Shown here: positions 34,606 to 43,644 of the stretch, piece by piece
Numbering within the stretch: the stretch's first letter is position 1
Layout of the letters: every line of letters starts with the position of its first letter
Origin: Alphaproteobacteria bacterium
Lineage (GTDB): Bacteria; Pseudomonadota; Alphaproteobacteria; SMXS01
Length of the DNA: 64,000 bases
Direction of reading: 5' to 3'
Assembly: GCA_028284945.1 (NCBI GenBank)
Contig: JANQQJ010000034.1
Coordinates: forward strand, 62,001-126,000
Notes under the pieces: generated by a model
Told to the model about the DNA's origin: nothing
Database searches by the model: none
The model's input: the letters and a program-made list of their open reading frames with translations, nothing else
Translations under genes and position numbers: made by a program

Positions 34606-34881
34606 TTGCCCGGTTCAGTGTTCACGCTAAGCTGGCGCCTCAGGAGTCGGACCATTCTCAAGGACGAAAACAGCAGACGGTTTTTCAAGAGACTGGCAAT
34701 TGCCAATGTCGTCGCCGTGGTTTTGATTGTGGTGCTCTACGTCGTCGGCGTCGCCCCCAATCCGCCCGAAATCCGCCAGGACCAAACCCCACAGTTTCTA
34801 AGCGCCGTTTCCTTCACCCTGGCGTCCGCCAACTTCATGGTGATCTCGCTCTACTACGCAATCCGCTTCTGGCGTCGTTAG
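34606..34881 (+). CDS. small two-helix membrane protein
   Basis: 87-91 residues (TTG 34606 or GTG 34618). Two membrane helices, 'LAIANVVAVVLIVVLYVVGV' and 'SAVSFTLASANFMVISLYYAI', enclose a short polar loop (NPPEIRQDQTP). The basic N-terminus (RLRSRTILKDENSRRFFKR) puts it in the cytoplasm. No family recognised. It lies divergent from the amidohydrolase gene and 53 bases before the next secreted protein, but the open frame in another phase that also covers this stretch makes the call only moderate. Confidence 0.5.
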   Translation: MPGSVFTLSWRLRSRTILKDENSRRFFKRLAIANVVAVVLIVVLYVVGVAPNPPEIRQDQTPQFLSAVSFTLASANFMVISLYYAIRFWRR

Positions 34882-34934
34882 GCACACCGACATATGCTGC
34901 GGGTCCAGTAGCGTATCAGACGGGAGGGAAATTG

Positions 34935-35888
34935 ATGCGGCACTTCGGTTGGGCGGTCGTCGTCACCGCCTTGGTTTTGGGCAAAGCACCAACGGTACAG
35001 GCCAATGATCCGGTCATCGATGTGGGCCGGCTTATGTCGACAGGGGGCAACACCAGCCTGCGCTTCTATGATCAGAACGCGCGGCTCATGATTTCCGACC
35101 TGACCGTGATCTTCAGGCCGGGTGACGACCACAATACGACAATTGATGTGGTCAAGATTGGCTCGAATGATCCGGTAGCAACCGTAACGACCTTTCCGGG
35201 CTACCAGGGTTCCAACACGGTCTTTGGTGATGTCAGGCCGCGCGGGCCCGGCGTCGTAGACCTGCCCGGCGCGGGGATTTACGCCCTCAATTTCAAAGTT
35301 GGCGGCAAGATCGCAACGATTTTCCCTTTTACGGTGGTCGCCGAAACCAGCGACGACCCCTTCAATCCGGACACCAAGTACCATTATCGCGGCCAGTGGG
35401 AACAATTCATCTTCCTAAACAGGTCAGAGCGCTTCACCGACAAACCCATCCAGGTCAATCTTTGGGCCAGCGGTCTTGACGTGGAAGATGGCGGGAAAGG
35501 GCAGCTCTACGCCAAGCTGTTGAAGGACGGCGAGGTCATCGCGCGCAACAAACGGCATCAAAGCGTCAATAAAAGGTCCAATATCTGGGGCCGTTATGCG
35601 CTGACGCTCCATGACCCGGTCGACAATCCCAACGCGCCCGGCTTCAGTTTCGAACGGCTTTTGGCCGATGATGACGACTACGAAATCATTGTCGAAATCG
35701 ATGGGAAGGTGGTGCGCCGGTTCCCGCTTATCGTCGATGACGGTAAAATCAATACAAGCCCGCGCGCCAATCTCGACTTTGAACCCCGTTCGCAGCTGCT
35801 GTCGCCGCGGACGGTCAATCTGGAACAACGGGGACAGGCAATTCTGCAGGTTTATGAAATCTTCTGGCTCGAGGCTGCTGCTGAATAG
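34935..35888 (+). CDS. secreted beta-rich protein, unrecognised
   Basis: 317 residues from ATG 34935 (GGGAGGG upstream), although the frame is open for 116 codons before it. A signal peptide (MRHFGWAVVVTALVLGKAPTVQA) precedes a mature protein with an immunoglobulin-like look: 'YHYRGQWEQFIFLNRSERFTDKPIQVNLWASGLDVEDGGKGQLYAKLLKDGEVI'. No cysteines, coiled coils or repeats are obvious. The GC-rich hairpin downstream (35893-35918) marks the end of its transcript. Its role is unknown. Confidence 0.65.
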   Translation: MRHFGWAVVVTALVLGKAPTVQANDPVIDVGRLMSTGGNTSLRFYDQNARLMISDLTVIFRPGDDHNTTIDVVKIGSNDPVATVTTFPGYQGSNTVFGDVRPRGPGVVDLPGAGIYALNFKVGGKIATIFPFTVVAETSDDPFNPDTKYHYRGQWEQFIFLNRSERFTDKPIQVNLWASGLDVEDGGKGQLYAKLLKDGEVIARNKRHQSVNKRSNIWGRYALTLHDPVDNPNAPGFSFERLLADDDDYEIIVEIDGKVVRRFPLIVDDGKINTSPRANLDFEPRSQLLSPRTVNLEQRGQAILQVYEIFWLEAAAE

Positions 35889-35892
35889 AAAA

Positions 35893-35918
35893 GGCCCCGC
35901 TGCCGGCGCAGCGGGGCC
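35893..35918 (-). terminator. bidirectional-type hairpin terminator between convergent genes
   Basis: GGCCCCGCTG (35893-35902) and CAGCGGGGCC (35909-35918) pair perfectly across CCGGCG. Read on the minus strand, the hairpin is followed by TTTTCT, a good terminator for the gene at 35944-36348. On the plus strand the tail is AATTTCC, so it works better for the minus gene. Confidence 0.75.
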
Positions 35919-35943
35919 AATTTCCGGCCTGAAATCAGGCTCG

Positions 35944-36348
35944 TTACTTCATATTGCCGCGGTCTGAGTCCCCTTTCGGGTCACCGCCACGGTCGCGGTC
36001 AAAGTTACCTTTGTCGAAGTTACCCTTGCCGGTGTTTCCTTCGGGCGGCCGCGGTTCATGCGGCGGCGGTACGTCTTCTTCCGGAATGGACGCACTACAC
36101 ACATCGTCCTTACCGACCGCTGCGACAACGAGCTTCCACTCATCGCCCTTTTTCTTGTGACACTTACACTCGTCAATGATGGCTTGTGTTTCTTCCTTAC
36201 AGACACCGCCGGCTTCAAGGCAGGCCGCCTCGGCACCAATCAGTTCCTCACATTTCATCATGTAACTGGCTTTGGCTGGCGCCAAACCGACTGCAAAAAG
36301 CGCAGCCGCCCCCGCGATTAAGGCCAAAGATCGACCAAAGATAGTCAT
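35944..36348 (-). CDS. small secreted cysteine-containing protein with repetitive charged tail
   Basis: 134 residues from ATG 36348 (GGGAG at good spacing; the frame extends 36 codons upstream without support). A signal peptide (MTIFGRSLALIAGAAALFAVGLAPAKA) precedes six cysteines in a compact region ('MMKCEELIGAEAACLEAGGVCKEETQ', 'DECKCHKKKGDEW', 'DDVCSAS'), then a proline/glycine tail of GNFDKGNFDRDRGGD-like short repeats that is rich in D, G, K and R and probably disordered. No family recognised. It may be an envelope or matrix protein. Confidence 0.65.
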   Translation of the reverse strand: MTIFGRSLALIAGAAALFAVGLAPAKASYMMKCEELIGAEAACLEAGGVCKEETQAIIDECKCHKKKGDEWKLVVAAVGKDDVCSASIPEEDVPPPHEPRPPEGNTGKGNFDKGNFDRDRGGDPKGDSDRGNMK

Positions 36349-36475
36349 ACATATTCTCCCGTTGGTCCCCCTCCAGTCCCCGCGCCGAAAGCCCACCTTT
36401 CGACTGTCACGGCACCGGAATGAGTAAAGTGTGGGAGCACAGGTCAAGATTCGCAACCCCCGGGAGAAAATTTAT

Positions 36476-37141
36476 TCAGACAGGCCAGGATTCCTGGGCA
36501 TAGGCGCTGTCCCAGAACATCCACTCAAATCGGGTGCATTGCATGAATGCGTTCGCCATCGCCTCCCGGCGTGATGGCGACGCATCCGCCGCCAATCGAT
36601 CAGTAATGCTGATCTGGCGTTTGACACTATCGGCAAATTCATCACCGGCATAGGTATCGATCCAGGCGCGGTAAGGATTGTCCGCGGCCGCCCGCTCGTG
36701 GATGTATTGGCCGACTTCCCAATAGACCCAAAAGCACGGCAGGATCGCCGCCACGGTTTCTTCGTGACTGGCGTTATGGCCTGTCGTCATCAAAAAATTC
36801 ACGTAGTTCAGGCAAGTCGGCGACGGTTCGACCGCGTGGATCACCGACTGCTCCACACCGAACTGGTCGAAGAACCCTTCATGCAGCGACCGTTCCACCA
36901 CCAGCGCGATTTGCGCGGCCTGTGAAAACTCCAGCATCATGTCTGTATCGGGCGCCTTGGCTGACGCCAGCGACAAGACACGCGAATACCCCTCCAGATA
37001 AAGACTGTCCTGCAGCATGTAGAACTGGAATTTTTCCTGCGGCAATGTACCGGCCAGCAGTTCCTGATTAAACGGCAGGTCGATAATGGCCTGGCGCAGC
37101 GCCGCTGCCTGTTCCCAGACTTGATCGGTGAATGTCGCCAT
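36476..37141 (-). CDS. tenA: TenA-family thiaminase II / aminopyrimidine aminohydrolase
   Basis: 221 residues from ATG 37141. TenA residues are present: the Asp near 'YMLQDSLYLEGYSRVLSLASAKA', the catalytic Cys in 'AAILPCFWVYWEVG' and the Glu in 'CTRFEWMFWDSAY'. TenA hydrolyses aminomethyl-pyrimidine (or formylaminopyrimidine-derived amine) to HMP for thiamine salvage, or cleaves thiamine. The gene follows the TonB-dependent receptor with two bases between, and both lie behind a TPP riboswitch, so this is a thiamine-salvage transcript and the function is well supported. Confidence 0.93.
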   Translation of the reverse strand: MATFTDQVWEQAAALRQAIIDLPFNQELLAGTLPQEKFQFYMLQDSLYLEGYSRVLSLASAKAPDTDMMLEFSQAAQIALVVERSLHEGFFDQFGVEQSVIHAVEPSPTCLNYVNFLMTTGHNASHEETVAAILPCFWVYWEVGQYIHERAAADNPYRAWIDTYAGDEFADSVKRQISITDRLAADASPSRREAMANAFMQCTRFEWMFWDSAYAQESWPV

Positions 37142-37143
37142 CG

Positions 37144-39318
37144 TTAAAACCGAGCCGTGATCGTGCCGCCCCACTGGCGGCCCCTGTTGATCGTGAAACT
37201 GTCGAACGGCCCATCTGGCCCCAGGAACGCCAGCAATGCAATCTGTCCCTGCCCAAAGGCCGAAATCGCCCAGCGCTCATTGGTCAGGTTTTTGGCCCAG
37301 AGCGCCAGTTCAACATTGCCGACTGTGAGCGCGATCCGGGCATTGACCCAGCCATGCGACGGCGAATGCAGCACATTGTCGAACTCGTAATTCACCCGAC
37401 CAACATGGATGTAATCGACCCGCATGAACAGCTCGGCAGTGTTGCCGATTTGCGTTTCGTACTGAGCCGCCAAATTGACCGTATACTTCGGTGAATGCGG
37501 CGTGGTGTTGCCTGAATAATCGATGAAGGCCCCGGACCCCAGCGGGTCCGGCGCCGTATAGGTCTTGATCTGGGAGTCGGTATAGGCAAATGCGGCCTCA
37601 ACGCTGAACCCCTCAGTCAGGCGCCCGAGCAGCGACAGTTCGATGCCTTTGACCTCAACATTATCAACACTGAAAACCGTGTTGTTGCCATTGACGAATA
37701 TGGTGTTCTGAAAGTTCTCATAGTCGGTATAAAACAGCGCCAGATTGGCTATCACCCGGTCATCAAGCCACTGGGTTTTGGCACCGACTTCAACAGCCAA
37801 GGTGGTTTCCGAAGGGAAGATTGCTTCATGCGTGTCGAGCGCCCCGGGCGGCACGTTGAAGCCACCAGCTTTGAACCCTTGCGCAAAAGTGGCGTAGAGC
37901 AATGCATCGTCTGTGGCCTGCCAGGCCAGCGAGACCTTCGGTTGGACTTTGTCGAATGAGGCGCTGCGGTCGCCAAAGACGGCACCAGTCGTGACGCCGG
38001 TTGTCACTTCGCTGCGTTTATCCCGGTCGTAGCGCAGCGCCAGTGTAATCTCGAGCGCATCCGTAATGTCATAGCTCGCCTGCGCAAACACCGCGAAGAC
38101 CTTAGAATCCGTCGCGATCAGGGGCGCTTCCGCCCCGAACAATAAAGGCCCGAAATCATCCGTCCGGTCGCGGCTGACGTCCTGATAGAACAGACCGAAA
38201 ATCCAGCGCAGCCGTTGGTCCGATGATGACGTATAGCGCAGCTCTTGCGTGAAGACTTCAAGCCCGATCGGCTGAGCAATCGGTTGAATGCCATTCGGAA
38301 AGGACGGCACGCCGAAGAAGGTGATCGGCGTATCGTTGCGGAAGTCGAGCTCTTCGATGAAGAACTTGTCATAATCATCGTAGGCCGTGATCGACGTCAG
38401 CACGCCACCGTCGCCCAGCGTCCAGTCGATCTTGACAGACGCGTTGATCCAGTCGCGGTCGGCCATGCCCTCAAAGTCCCCGAACGGATCGGTCAACACG
38501 TCACCCGAGAGCCGCCCGCCTGCAAACCCGGTCACGTTATTGGACGAGACAAATGCCGCACCGCCCTCCTCATCCATATAGTTGAAGCGGAAGTCGATCG
38601 AGAGATTGTCGCTGGGCAGGGCAATGATCCGGGCGCGCAGATTGTTGCTTTCGTAGCCATCGACCTTCTTGCCAAGAAAGGTGTTGAAGATAAAGCCGTT
38701 GGTGTCAGACGCCAGCGCAGAGACACGGAACAACAGCTTGTTCTCAATAATCGGCCCACCGATTGCGGCCTCGGCTTCCCAACTATCACCATTGCCATAG
38801 CCAATTCTGGCATAGCCTTCAAAATCGTCGGTTGGGGCGCGGGTGGTCACTTTGAACACACCGCCGATGGCACTTCGGCCATAGAGCGCGCCTTGAGGCC
38901 CTTTGAGAACTTCAACCCGTTCGACATCGAACAGCCGGCCGGTAAAAAACTCCGTGTCCCCGAGCAATACGCCGTCGATTGCATAGGCGATGGAAGCAAC
39001 CTGTTGCCGGTTCGTCGAAACACCGCGGATGGTGATCAGGTTTGTGCCCGGGTCTTGATCGTTGACCATGAAGACGCCCGGTGTCAGCGCCACGATATCG
39101 TCGATCAGCCGCACCTGGCGCTGGTCGATTTGAAGCCCGGAAAACGAGTTGACCGTGTCCGGCACAGACTGCGCCTGCTCTTCGCGGCCACGCGCCGTGA
39201 CGACGACATCGCCCCAGGCCCTTGCTTCGGTCTCAGGCTCCTCGGCACCGGCCACCTGGGCGATACCGAATGGCGCCGACAGCGCTGCTACAACAAGAAT
39301 GGGTTTCAGAGTCTTCAT
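37144..39318 (-). CDS. TonB-dependent outer-membrane receptor, probable thiamine or precursor importer
   Basis: 724 residues. A signal peptide (MKTLKPILVVAALSAPFGIAQVAGA), a plug domain ('QSVPDTVNSFSGLQIDQRQVRLIDDIVALTPGVFMVND', 'VERVEVLKGPQGALYGRSAIGGVFKVTTRAP') and a beta-barrel that ends with 'GGTITARF', the normal aromatic C-terminal residue for outer-membrane insertion. The TPP riboswitch just upstream and tenA downstream identify a thiamine or pyrimidine-moiety importer, a function known for other riboswitch-controlled TonB-dependent receptors. The inference rests on the regulation, not on the barrel sequence itself. The leader has GGGAG before the ATG, which the riboswitch can mask. 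Confidence 0.92.
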   Translation of the reverse strand: MKTLKPILVVAALSAPFGIAQVAGAEEPETEARAWGDVVVTARGREEQAQSVPDTVNSFSGLQIDQRQVRLIDDIVALTPGVFMVNDQDPGTNLITIRGVSTNRQQVASIAYAIDGVLLGDTEFFTGRLFDVERVEVLKGPQGALYGRSAIGGVFKVTTRAPTDDFEGYARIGYGNGDSWEAEAAIGGPIIENKLLFRVSALASDTNGFIFNTFLGKKVDGYESNNLRARIIALPSDNLSIDFRFNYMDEEGGAAFVSSNNVTGFAGGRLSGDVLTDPFGDFEGMADRDWINASVKIDWTLGDGGVLTSITAYDDYDKFFIEELDFRNDTPITFFGVPSFPNGIQPIAQPIGLEVFTQELRYTSSSDQRLRWIFGLFYQDVSRDRTDDFGPLLFGAEAPLIATDSKVFAVFAQASYDITDALEITLALRYDRDKRSEVTTGVTTGAVFGDRSASFDKVQPKVSLAWQATDDALLYATFAQGFKAGGFNVPPGALDTHEAIFPSETTLAVEVGAKTQWLDDRVIANLALFYTDYENFQNTIFVNGNNTVFSVDNVEVKGIELSLLGRLTEGFSVEAAFAYTDSQIKTYTAPDPLGSGAFIDYSGNTTPHSPKYTVNLAAQYETQIGNTAELFMRVDYIHVGRVNYEFDNVLHSPSHGWVNARIALTVGNVELALWAKNLTNERWAISAFGQGQIALLAFLGPDGPFDSFTINRGRQWGGTITARF

Positions 39319-39325
39319 CAGACAC

Positions 39326-39408
39326 TCTCCCTACGCCGGCATTATCCGGATCAGGTTCTTGGGTGTGATCTCAGCCCCGGTATGGAGCACCCCAGATACG
39401 CGCCGCAG
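39326..39408 (-). promoter_or_regulatory. TPP (THI-box) riboswitch
   Basis: On the minus strand the conserved elements appear in order: GGGGTGCTCC near the 5' end, then the THI core GGGCTGAGATCACACCC, then GAACCTGATCCGGATAATGC, followed by CGGCGTAGGGAG. The structure lies 8 bases before the receptor gene, and its last arm covers the ribosome-binding GGGAG, so control is probably at translation initiation. TPP binding would shut off receptor and TenA synthesis when thiamine is plentiful. Confidence 0.96.
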
Positions 39409-39447
39409 TTAAGCGATCGTCACAAACTTGTCAACTTCGCCCGGTGT

Positions 39448-39741
39448 CTATGCCTCAAGATCGTCGAGGAACTCACTGACCGGGTCGCCTTCCAGCATGG
39501 CCAGCCCCTTTGGTGATGCGGCCAGGTGGTAATCGGAGTTGGCATAACGGTCATAGGCAGCATCGTCGGCAAAGACCTGGAAGATGATGTAAGACCGATC
39601 GTCTTCCCGCACCCGGCGGACTTCAAAGGTCTTCGGGTCGGGTTCCTGGATCATGACATTATCCTCGAACGCCTTCATGTGGGCTTCGAATTCAGCCTCT
39701 AATCCCGGCTTAACCTTGACCCTGACCAGTCTGCTCGTCAT
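39448..39741 (-). CDS. antibiotic-biosynthesis-monooxygenase-like (ABM) protein
   Basis: 97 residues of the small dimeric alpha-beta barrel (ABM) fold: 'RLVRVKVKPGLEAEFEAHMKAFEDNVMIQEPDPKTFEVRRVREDDRSYIIFQVFADDAAYDRYANSDYH', where the conserved H and the F/Y-x-x-D-x-A-x-x-x-H signature are visible. Such proteins are quinol monooxygenases, haem-degrading or stress-linked proteins of uncertain chemistry. It is monocistronic, between the TPP riboswitch and the divergent SDR gene. Confidence 0.85.
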   Translation of the reverse strand: MTSRLVRVKVKPGLEAEFEAHMKAFEDNVMIQEPDPKTFEVRRVREDDRSYIIFQVFADDAAYDRYANSDYHLAASPKGLAMLEGDPVSEFLDDLEA

Positions 39742-39834
39742 GGTCGCTAACCTTTGACCTTGTCCCTGCTGCGGCGAGTTTCAGCAGACCGCGGCGCAAG
39801 GTCAAGGCAATAGAGATTTCAGGAGAGACGGACT

Positions 39835-40605
39835 ATGGGACGGCTGGACGGCAAAATAGCAGTGATCACCGGCGGAGCTTCAGGTTTGGGGGCCGGTACG
39901 GCGCAACGCTTCGTCGAAGAAGGGGCGACGGTAACCATTACCGATATTCAGCATGAACTCGCCACGGAAACCGCAGAGACACTGGGCTGCAGCTACATTC
40001 ATCAAAACGTCGTCAGCGAGACAGAATGGGAGGCCGTGATCGCCAAGATCGTCGGGCAGTACGGCCGGCTGGACGTTCTGGTCAATAATGCGGGTGTGTT
40101 TGCCACGGCCCCGGTCGACGAAATGACCATCGACGTATGGCAGCGGGTGATGGACATCAATGTCACAGGCGTCTTCCTGGGCTGCAAGCATGGCATTCGG
40201 GCAATGAAGAACAACCCGGACGGCGCCAGCGGATCGATCATCAACCTGTCGTCGGTCTCTGGCCTTCGGTCCCAGCCCGGCGGCACCGCCTATAATGCCA
40301 GCAAGGGTGCTGTGCGTCTGCTCACCAAAACGGTCGCGTTGGAAAATGCCAGCATCGGGATACGCTGCAACTCGATCCATCCTGGGATCATTGAAACTCC
40401 TATTCTTGATCCTGTTTACGCGGCCTCCGGTGATCCCGCCGCCGCACGGGCAGGCATCGCCAGCACGATTCCAATGAAGGATCTGGGTGAACCAGCCCGC
40501 GACATTGGCAATATGGCCGTCTATCTAGGCTCCGACGAAAGTGTCTATGTAACCGGTGCGGAAATGGTGGTCGACGGCGGTTTGACGATCGGCTTGCCGA
40601 GCTGA
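39835..40605 (+). CDS. short-chain dehydrogenase/reductase
   Basis: 256 residues, a classical SDR. The cofactor motif 'TGGASGLGAGTAQRF' is followed by 'LVNNAGVF', catalytic serine in 'IINLSSVSG' and the Y-x-x-x-K of 'YNASKGAVRLLTKTVALE'; the end 'GSDESVYVTGAEMVVDGGLTIG' is typical. It oxidises or reduces a hydroxyl/keto group of a small substrate with NAD(P). The strong AGGAGAG precedes ATG 39835. It stands alone; the following 276 bases to 40882 are non-coding and presumably hold the TonB-dependent receptor promoter. Confidence 0.92.
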   Translation: MGRLDGKIAVITGGASGLGAGTAQRFVEEGATVTITDIQHELATETAETLGCSYIHQNVVSETEWEAVIAKIVGQYGRLDVLVNNAGVFATAPVDEMTIDVWQRVMDINVTGVFLGCKHGIRAMKNNPDGASGSIINLSSVSGLRSQPGGTAYNASKGAVRLLTKTVALENASIGIRCNSIHPGIIETPILDPVYAASGDPAAARAGIASTIPMKDLGEPARDIGNMAVYLGSDESVYVTGAEMVVDGGLTIGLPS

Positions 40606-40881
40606 TCACCGGCAAACCCGGCAGACTGTAGTATTTCTGCAACAAGTTTCATAAAACCATGCCTGACGCCTGCCTTTACCTCGTAAACTAGCGGATTCTA
40701 CAGGTGTTGCATCTTTACGACCGACCCGTCGATTCCTATAGTCCGCGCACCCTGAGTTGAATATTGGGTAACCTCAGAAATGCTGGCATTAGAACACGGC
40801 GTATGGGGCGAAACGGGCGAAAATTAGAACCCCCGAAAGCCTTTCCGCGTTCGCCGGCCTGAAAAGTCCAAAGGGAGAGCT

Positions 40882-43410
40882 ATGGACACCTCAACTTCAC
40901 TTCTCAAGGCGTTGAAGAAACCTGCGGCGGCGCTCGCGGTTTCCGGCATCGCCCTGTCGGCAGGCGCAGCATTTGCGCAGGGCGACGTTCCCACCCCGGT
41001 GACGGCTGTTGATGCGGAAGAAATTCGCCGCACACCTGTTACTGGCATCGAGACCATTACGACGCAGGCGCAGAAGACCGAAGGTGACGTGCAGACCACA
41101 CCGATTTCACAAACGGTGGTCAGTGGCGAAGCGCTTCAGCAGCGTTTTGCGCAGGATCTGCGTGACCTGACGTCTGCGGCTCCAAATGTTATTCTGCAGC
41201 CGGTCGGTTCGTTCCAGAACGCCACCGCCTTCTTCATCCGTGGCGCCGGTTCTTCCGACATTGAATCCGCGGCCGATCCGGGCATCGCTGTGCTGGTCGA
41301 CGGCGTCTATATGGCGCGGACATCGACCGGCCTGACAGATTTCCTTGACGTCGAAGCGGTTGAAATTCTGCGTGGTCCGCAGGGCACTTTGTTCGGACGG
41401 AACGCGATTGGTGGTGCTGTGCTGCTGCGCCACGTCGCACCGGATGTGAACGACTTCAACATCAAAGGCGCGGTGACCGCTGGTAACTTCGGCCGGTTGG
41501 ACGTTAAAGGCGTGGTCAATGTGCCCATCGTCGAAGGCTCTGCTGCGTTTCGTGTCGCATTCAAGTCGACCAATCTGGACGGCTATTACATCAACGAATT
41601 CGACGGCAAGAAGACCGGCGGGCACGACCGTCTGACGATCCTGCCGAGTTTCCGTTACCAGAACGATAATCTGGATGTTGTGATCCGAGGTGAGTTTGCC
41701 CGGATCCGCGACGACTCTTACCCGACGACGGCGCACAATGCGTGCCGTACCGATCCAGCCGATGGCATCACCCCGAGTGGTAACGACGTTGTCATCAATC
41801 TGGCGAATTTGCTGGGTGGTAGCGATGCTGCCCGTGCGCTTTGCGCGTTCGGTGTCGGCACGGAACGGAACGAAGAGTTTGGCCGCAAGCGCGACTATGT
41901 CGTGAACCACGACTATGTGAACGGGTTTGGCTCGAACTTCGACATCTACGGCATCACCGGTGAGATCAACTACGACATCGTCGACGTCGGTACGATCACT
42001 TATATCGGTAACTATCGCGATGTTTATGAAGACGTGCACAACGACTTCGACACGACGCCGTTCGATCTGTTCTCGACCCGCCGTCAGCAATGGCACTGGC
42101 AGACCAGTCATGAGCTGCGCTTTGCCTCTGACTTCTCTGACTTTGTCGACTTCGTCGCCGGCTTCTACTACTTCGAACAGCACTATGTTCTGGAGCAGGA
42201 TACCCAGGGGGCGATCGTCGGCTTCGGTGGTGGCACAGGCGGCGGCATCTTTGGCCGCAGTGAGCAGTCACATGATCAATGGTCGGTCTTCGGTCAGGCA
42301 AACTGGCACATTTTTGACCGCGTAACGCTGGTTACCGGTGTCCGCTACACCGAAGAAGGAAAAGACTTCCTGCACTGCGGTGTCGGCTTTGGCGATGGCG
42401 TCAATCGGACCTGTTTCGATAACCCAGCGCTGACCTTCAATAGTGACACGGATATCGGTGATGGCCCCGGTCAGAACCCCGGCACCAACAACTGGTCGAA
42501 TGTCAGCCCGAAAGTCGGGTTGAACTTCGAAGTTACCGACAACCTGTTTGCCTATGCCAGCTGGGCCCGTGGCTTCCGCTCTGGCGGCTTCAACGGCCGA
42601 GGCAACTTCCCGGCGACGGCTGGTCCGTTCGACGAAGAAAAAGCCGACAGCTATGAAATCGGCGTCAAATGGGACGGGTTGGACAATCGCCTTCGGTTGA
42701 ACCTGACCCTGTTCTGGACCACGTTTGATAACCTGCAGCGGACGATTATTCGCCCGGCATCAGGTGGCGGCGGTGGCCAGGAAACGGTCACGGAAAACGC
42801 GGCTAAGGCCCGCTCACGCGGCGTCGAACTCGAAATGACCGCCATTCCGGCTGAGGGCCTCACGGTCCGCGGCTCGATCGGTTATCTGGATGCCGACACG
42901 CTCGAATGGTGTGCCGACCTGAACGGTCCGGGTGTTCCGGCCCTTCCCGGCCGCGACATTTGCGGCGACGTTGTTGAGGTGACACCGGGCAACTTCCTGG
43001 AGCCGTTCAGCAATGCCGGCCTGCCGATTCTGCAGGCCCCGGAATGGACCACCAACCTAAACATCTCCTACGAATTCCCGATTGGTAATGCAGGCTATCT
43101 GACGCTGTCAGCGGACTGGCTGTACCGCAGCTCGCTGTCGCTGATCTCTGCCGGCTTCCCGCCGGGCACGCTGGATGGTGTTGTAAACTATGACGGTGTT
43201 CTGGTGGCCCCGGCTCGTGCCAGCGCACACGTCGTGAACCTGCAGACCACATGGCAGGACATCGACGGCCGTTATGCCATCTCGTTCTTCTGGAAGAACA
43301 TCACCGGAGAGACCTACATCAATACCGGTACTTATGTTGCCGGTCTGTTCAACTTCGCCCAGCGGAATAATCCGCGGCATTGGGGCGTGGAGATTTCGTT
43401 CGACCTCTAG
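40882..43410 (+). CDS. TonB-dependent outer-membrane receptor, paralogue A
   Basis: 842 residues. A long signal peptide (about 33 residues, ending 'SAGAAFA') precedes a plug domain ('AQKTEGDVQTTPISQTVVSGEALQQRFAQDLRDLTSAAPNVILQPVG', 'DVEAVEILRGPQGTLFGRNAIGGAVLLRHVAP') and a large beta-barrel ('YASWARGFRSGGFNGRGNFP'). The last residues are 'WGVEISFDL', so leucine replaces the usual terminal phenylalanine. It is a sister of the next gene, with a shared N-terminus and C-terminus. The ligand is unknown; the enlarged barrel suggests a complex carbon or siderophore substrate. The start has AAGGGAGAG. Confidence 0.93.
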   Translation: MDTSTSLLKALKKPAAALAVSGIALSAGAAFAQGDVPTPVTAVDAEEIRRTPVTGIETITTQAQKTEGDVQTTPISQTVVSGEALQQRFAQDLRDLTSAAPNVILQPVGSFQNATAFFIRGAGSSDIESAADPGIAVLVDGVYMARTSTGLTDFLDVEAVEILRGPQGTLFGRNAIGGAVLLRHVAPDVNDFNIKGAVTAGNFGRLDVKGVVNVPIVEGSAAFRVAFKSTNLDGYYINEFDGKKTGGHDRLTILPSFRYQNDNLDVVIRGEFARIRDDSYPTTAHNACRTDPADGITPSGNDVVINLANLLGGSDAARALCAFGVGTERNEEFGRKRDYVVNHDYVNGFGSNFDIYGITGEINYDIVDVGTITYIGNYRDVYEDVHNDFDTTPFDLFSTRRQQWHWQTSHELRFASDFSDFVDFVAGFYYFEQHYVLEQDTQGAIVGFGGGTGGGIFGRSEQSHDQWSVFGQANWHIFDRVTLVTGVRYTEEGKDFLHCGVGFGDGVNRTCFDNPALTFNSDTDIGDGPGQNPGTNNWSNVSPKVGLNFEVTDNLFAYASWARGFRSGGFNGRGNFPATAGPFDEEKADSYEIGVKWDGLDNRLRLNLTLFWTTFDNLQRTIIRPASGGGGGQETVTENAAKARSRGVELEMTAIPAEGLTVRGSIGYLDADTLEWCADLNGPGVPALPGRDICGDVVEVTPGNFLEPFSNAGLPILQAPEWTTNLNISYEFPIGNAGYLTLSADWLYRSSLSLISAGFPPGTLDGVVNYDGVLVAPARASAHVVNLQTTWQDIDGRYAISFFWKNITGETYINTGTYVAGLFNFAQRNNPRHWGVEISFDL

Positions 43411-43437
43411 TATCAGGTCATAACGAAGACCAATCTT

Positions 43438-43462
43438 GGGGGGCCTTTGGCCCCCCTTTTTT
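43438..43462 (+). terminator. strong intrinsic terminator after receptor A
   Basis: GGGGGGCC (43438-43445) pairs with GGCCCCCC (43449-43456) across TTT, and six T residues follow directly (43457-43462). This is a textbook rho-independent terminator, so receptor A is a single-gene transcript. Confidence 0.93.
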
Positions 43463-43644
43463 GTGCGCCGCATCAAATTAGTCAGCATGCCTGACTAAAA
43501 ATTAGGCATTTTCAAACGCTACTTTTATCGCTTATCGTTAATTCTCGCTTACGCAGTAAACAGGGAAAAATCCCGGATTGCGAAGCGCTTGGGGACGACC
43601 GGCTTAGCGTACGGGCTGAGCTGGAACATATTGGGGAGACTATA

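Noticed and set aside
34587-34934. 116-codon extension of the secreted protein at 34935
   Set aside because: The extension precedes a proper signal peptide with a strong GGGAGGG site and overlaps a better membrane-protein frame.
38245-39516. 423-codon open frame antisense to the TonB-dependent receptor
   Set aside because: It runs across the TPP riboswitch and the receptor's plug, and its translation looks like noise.
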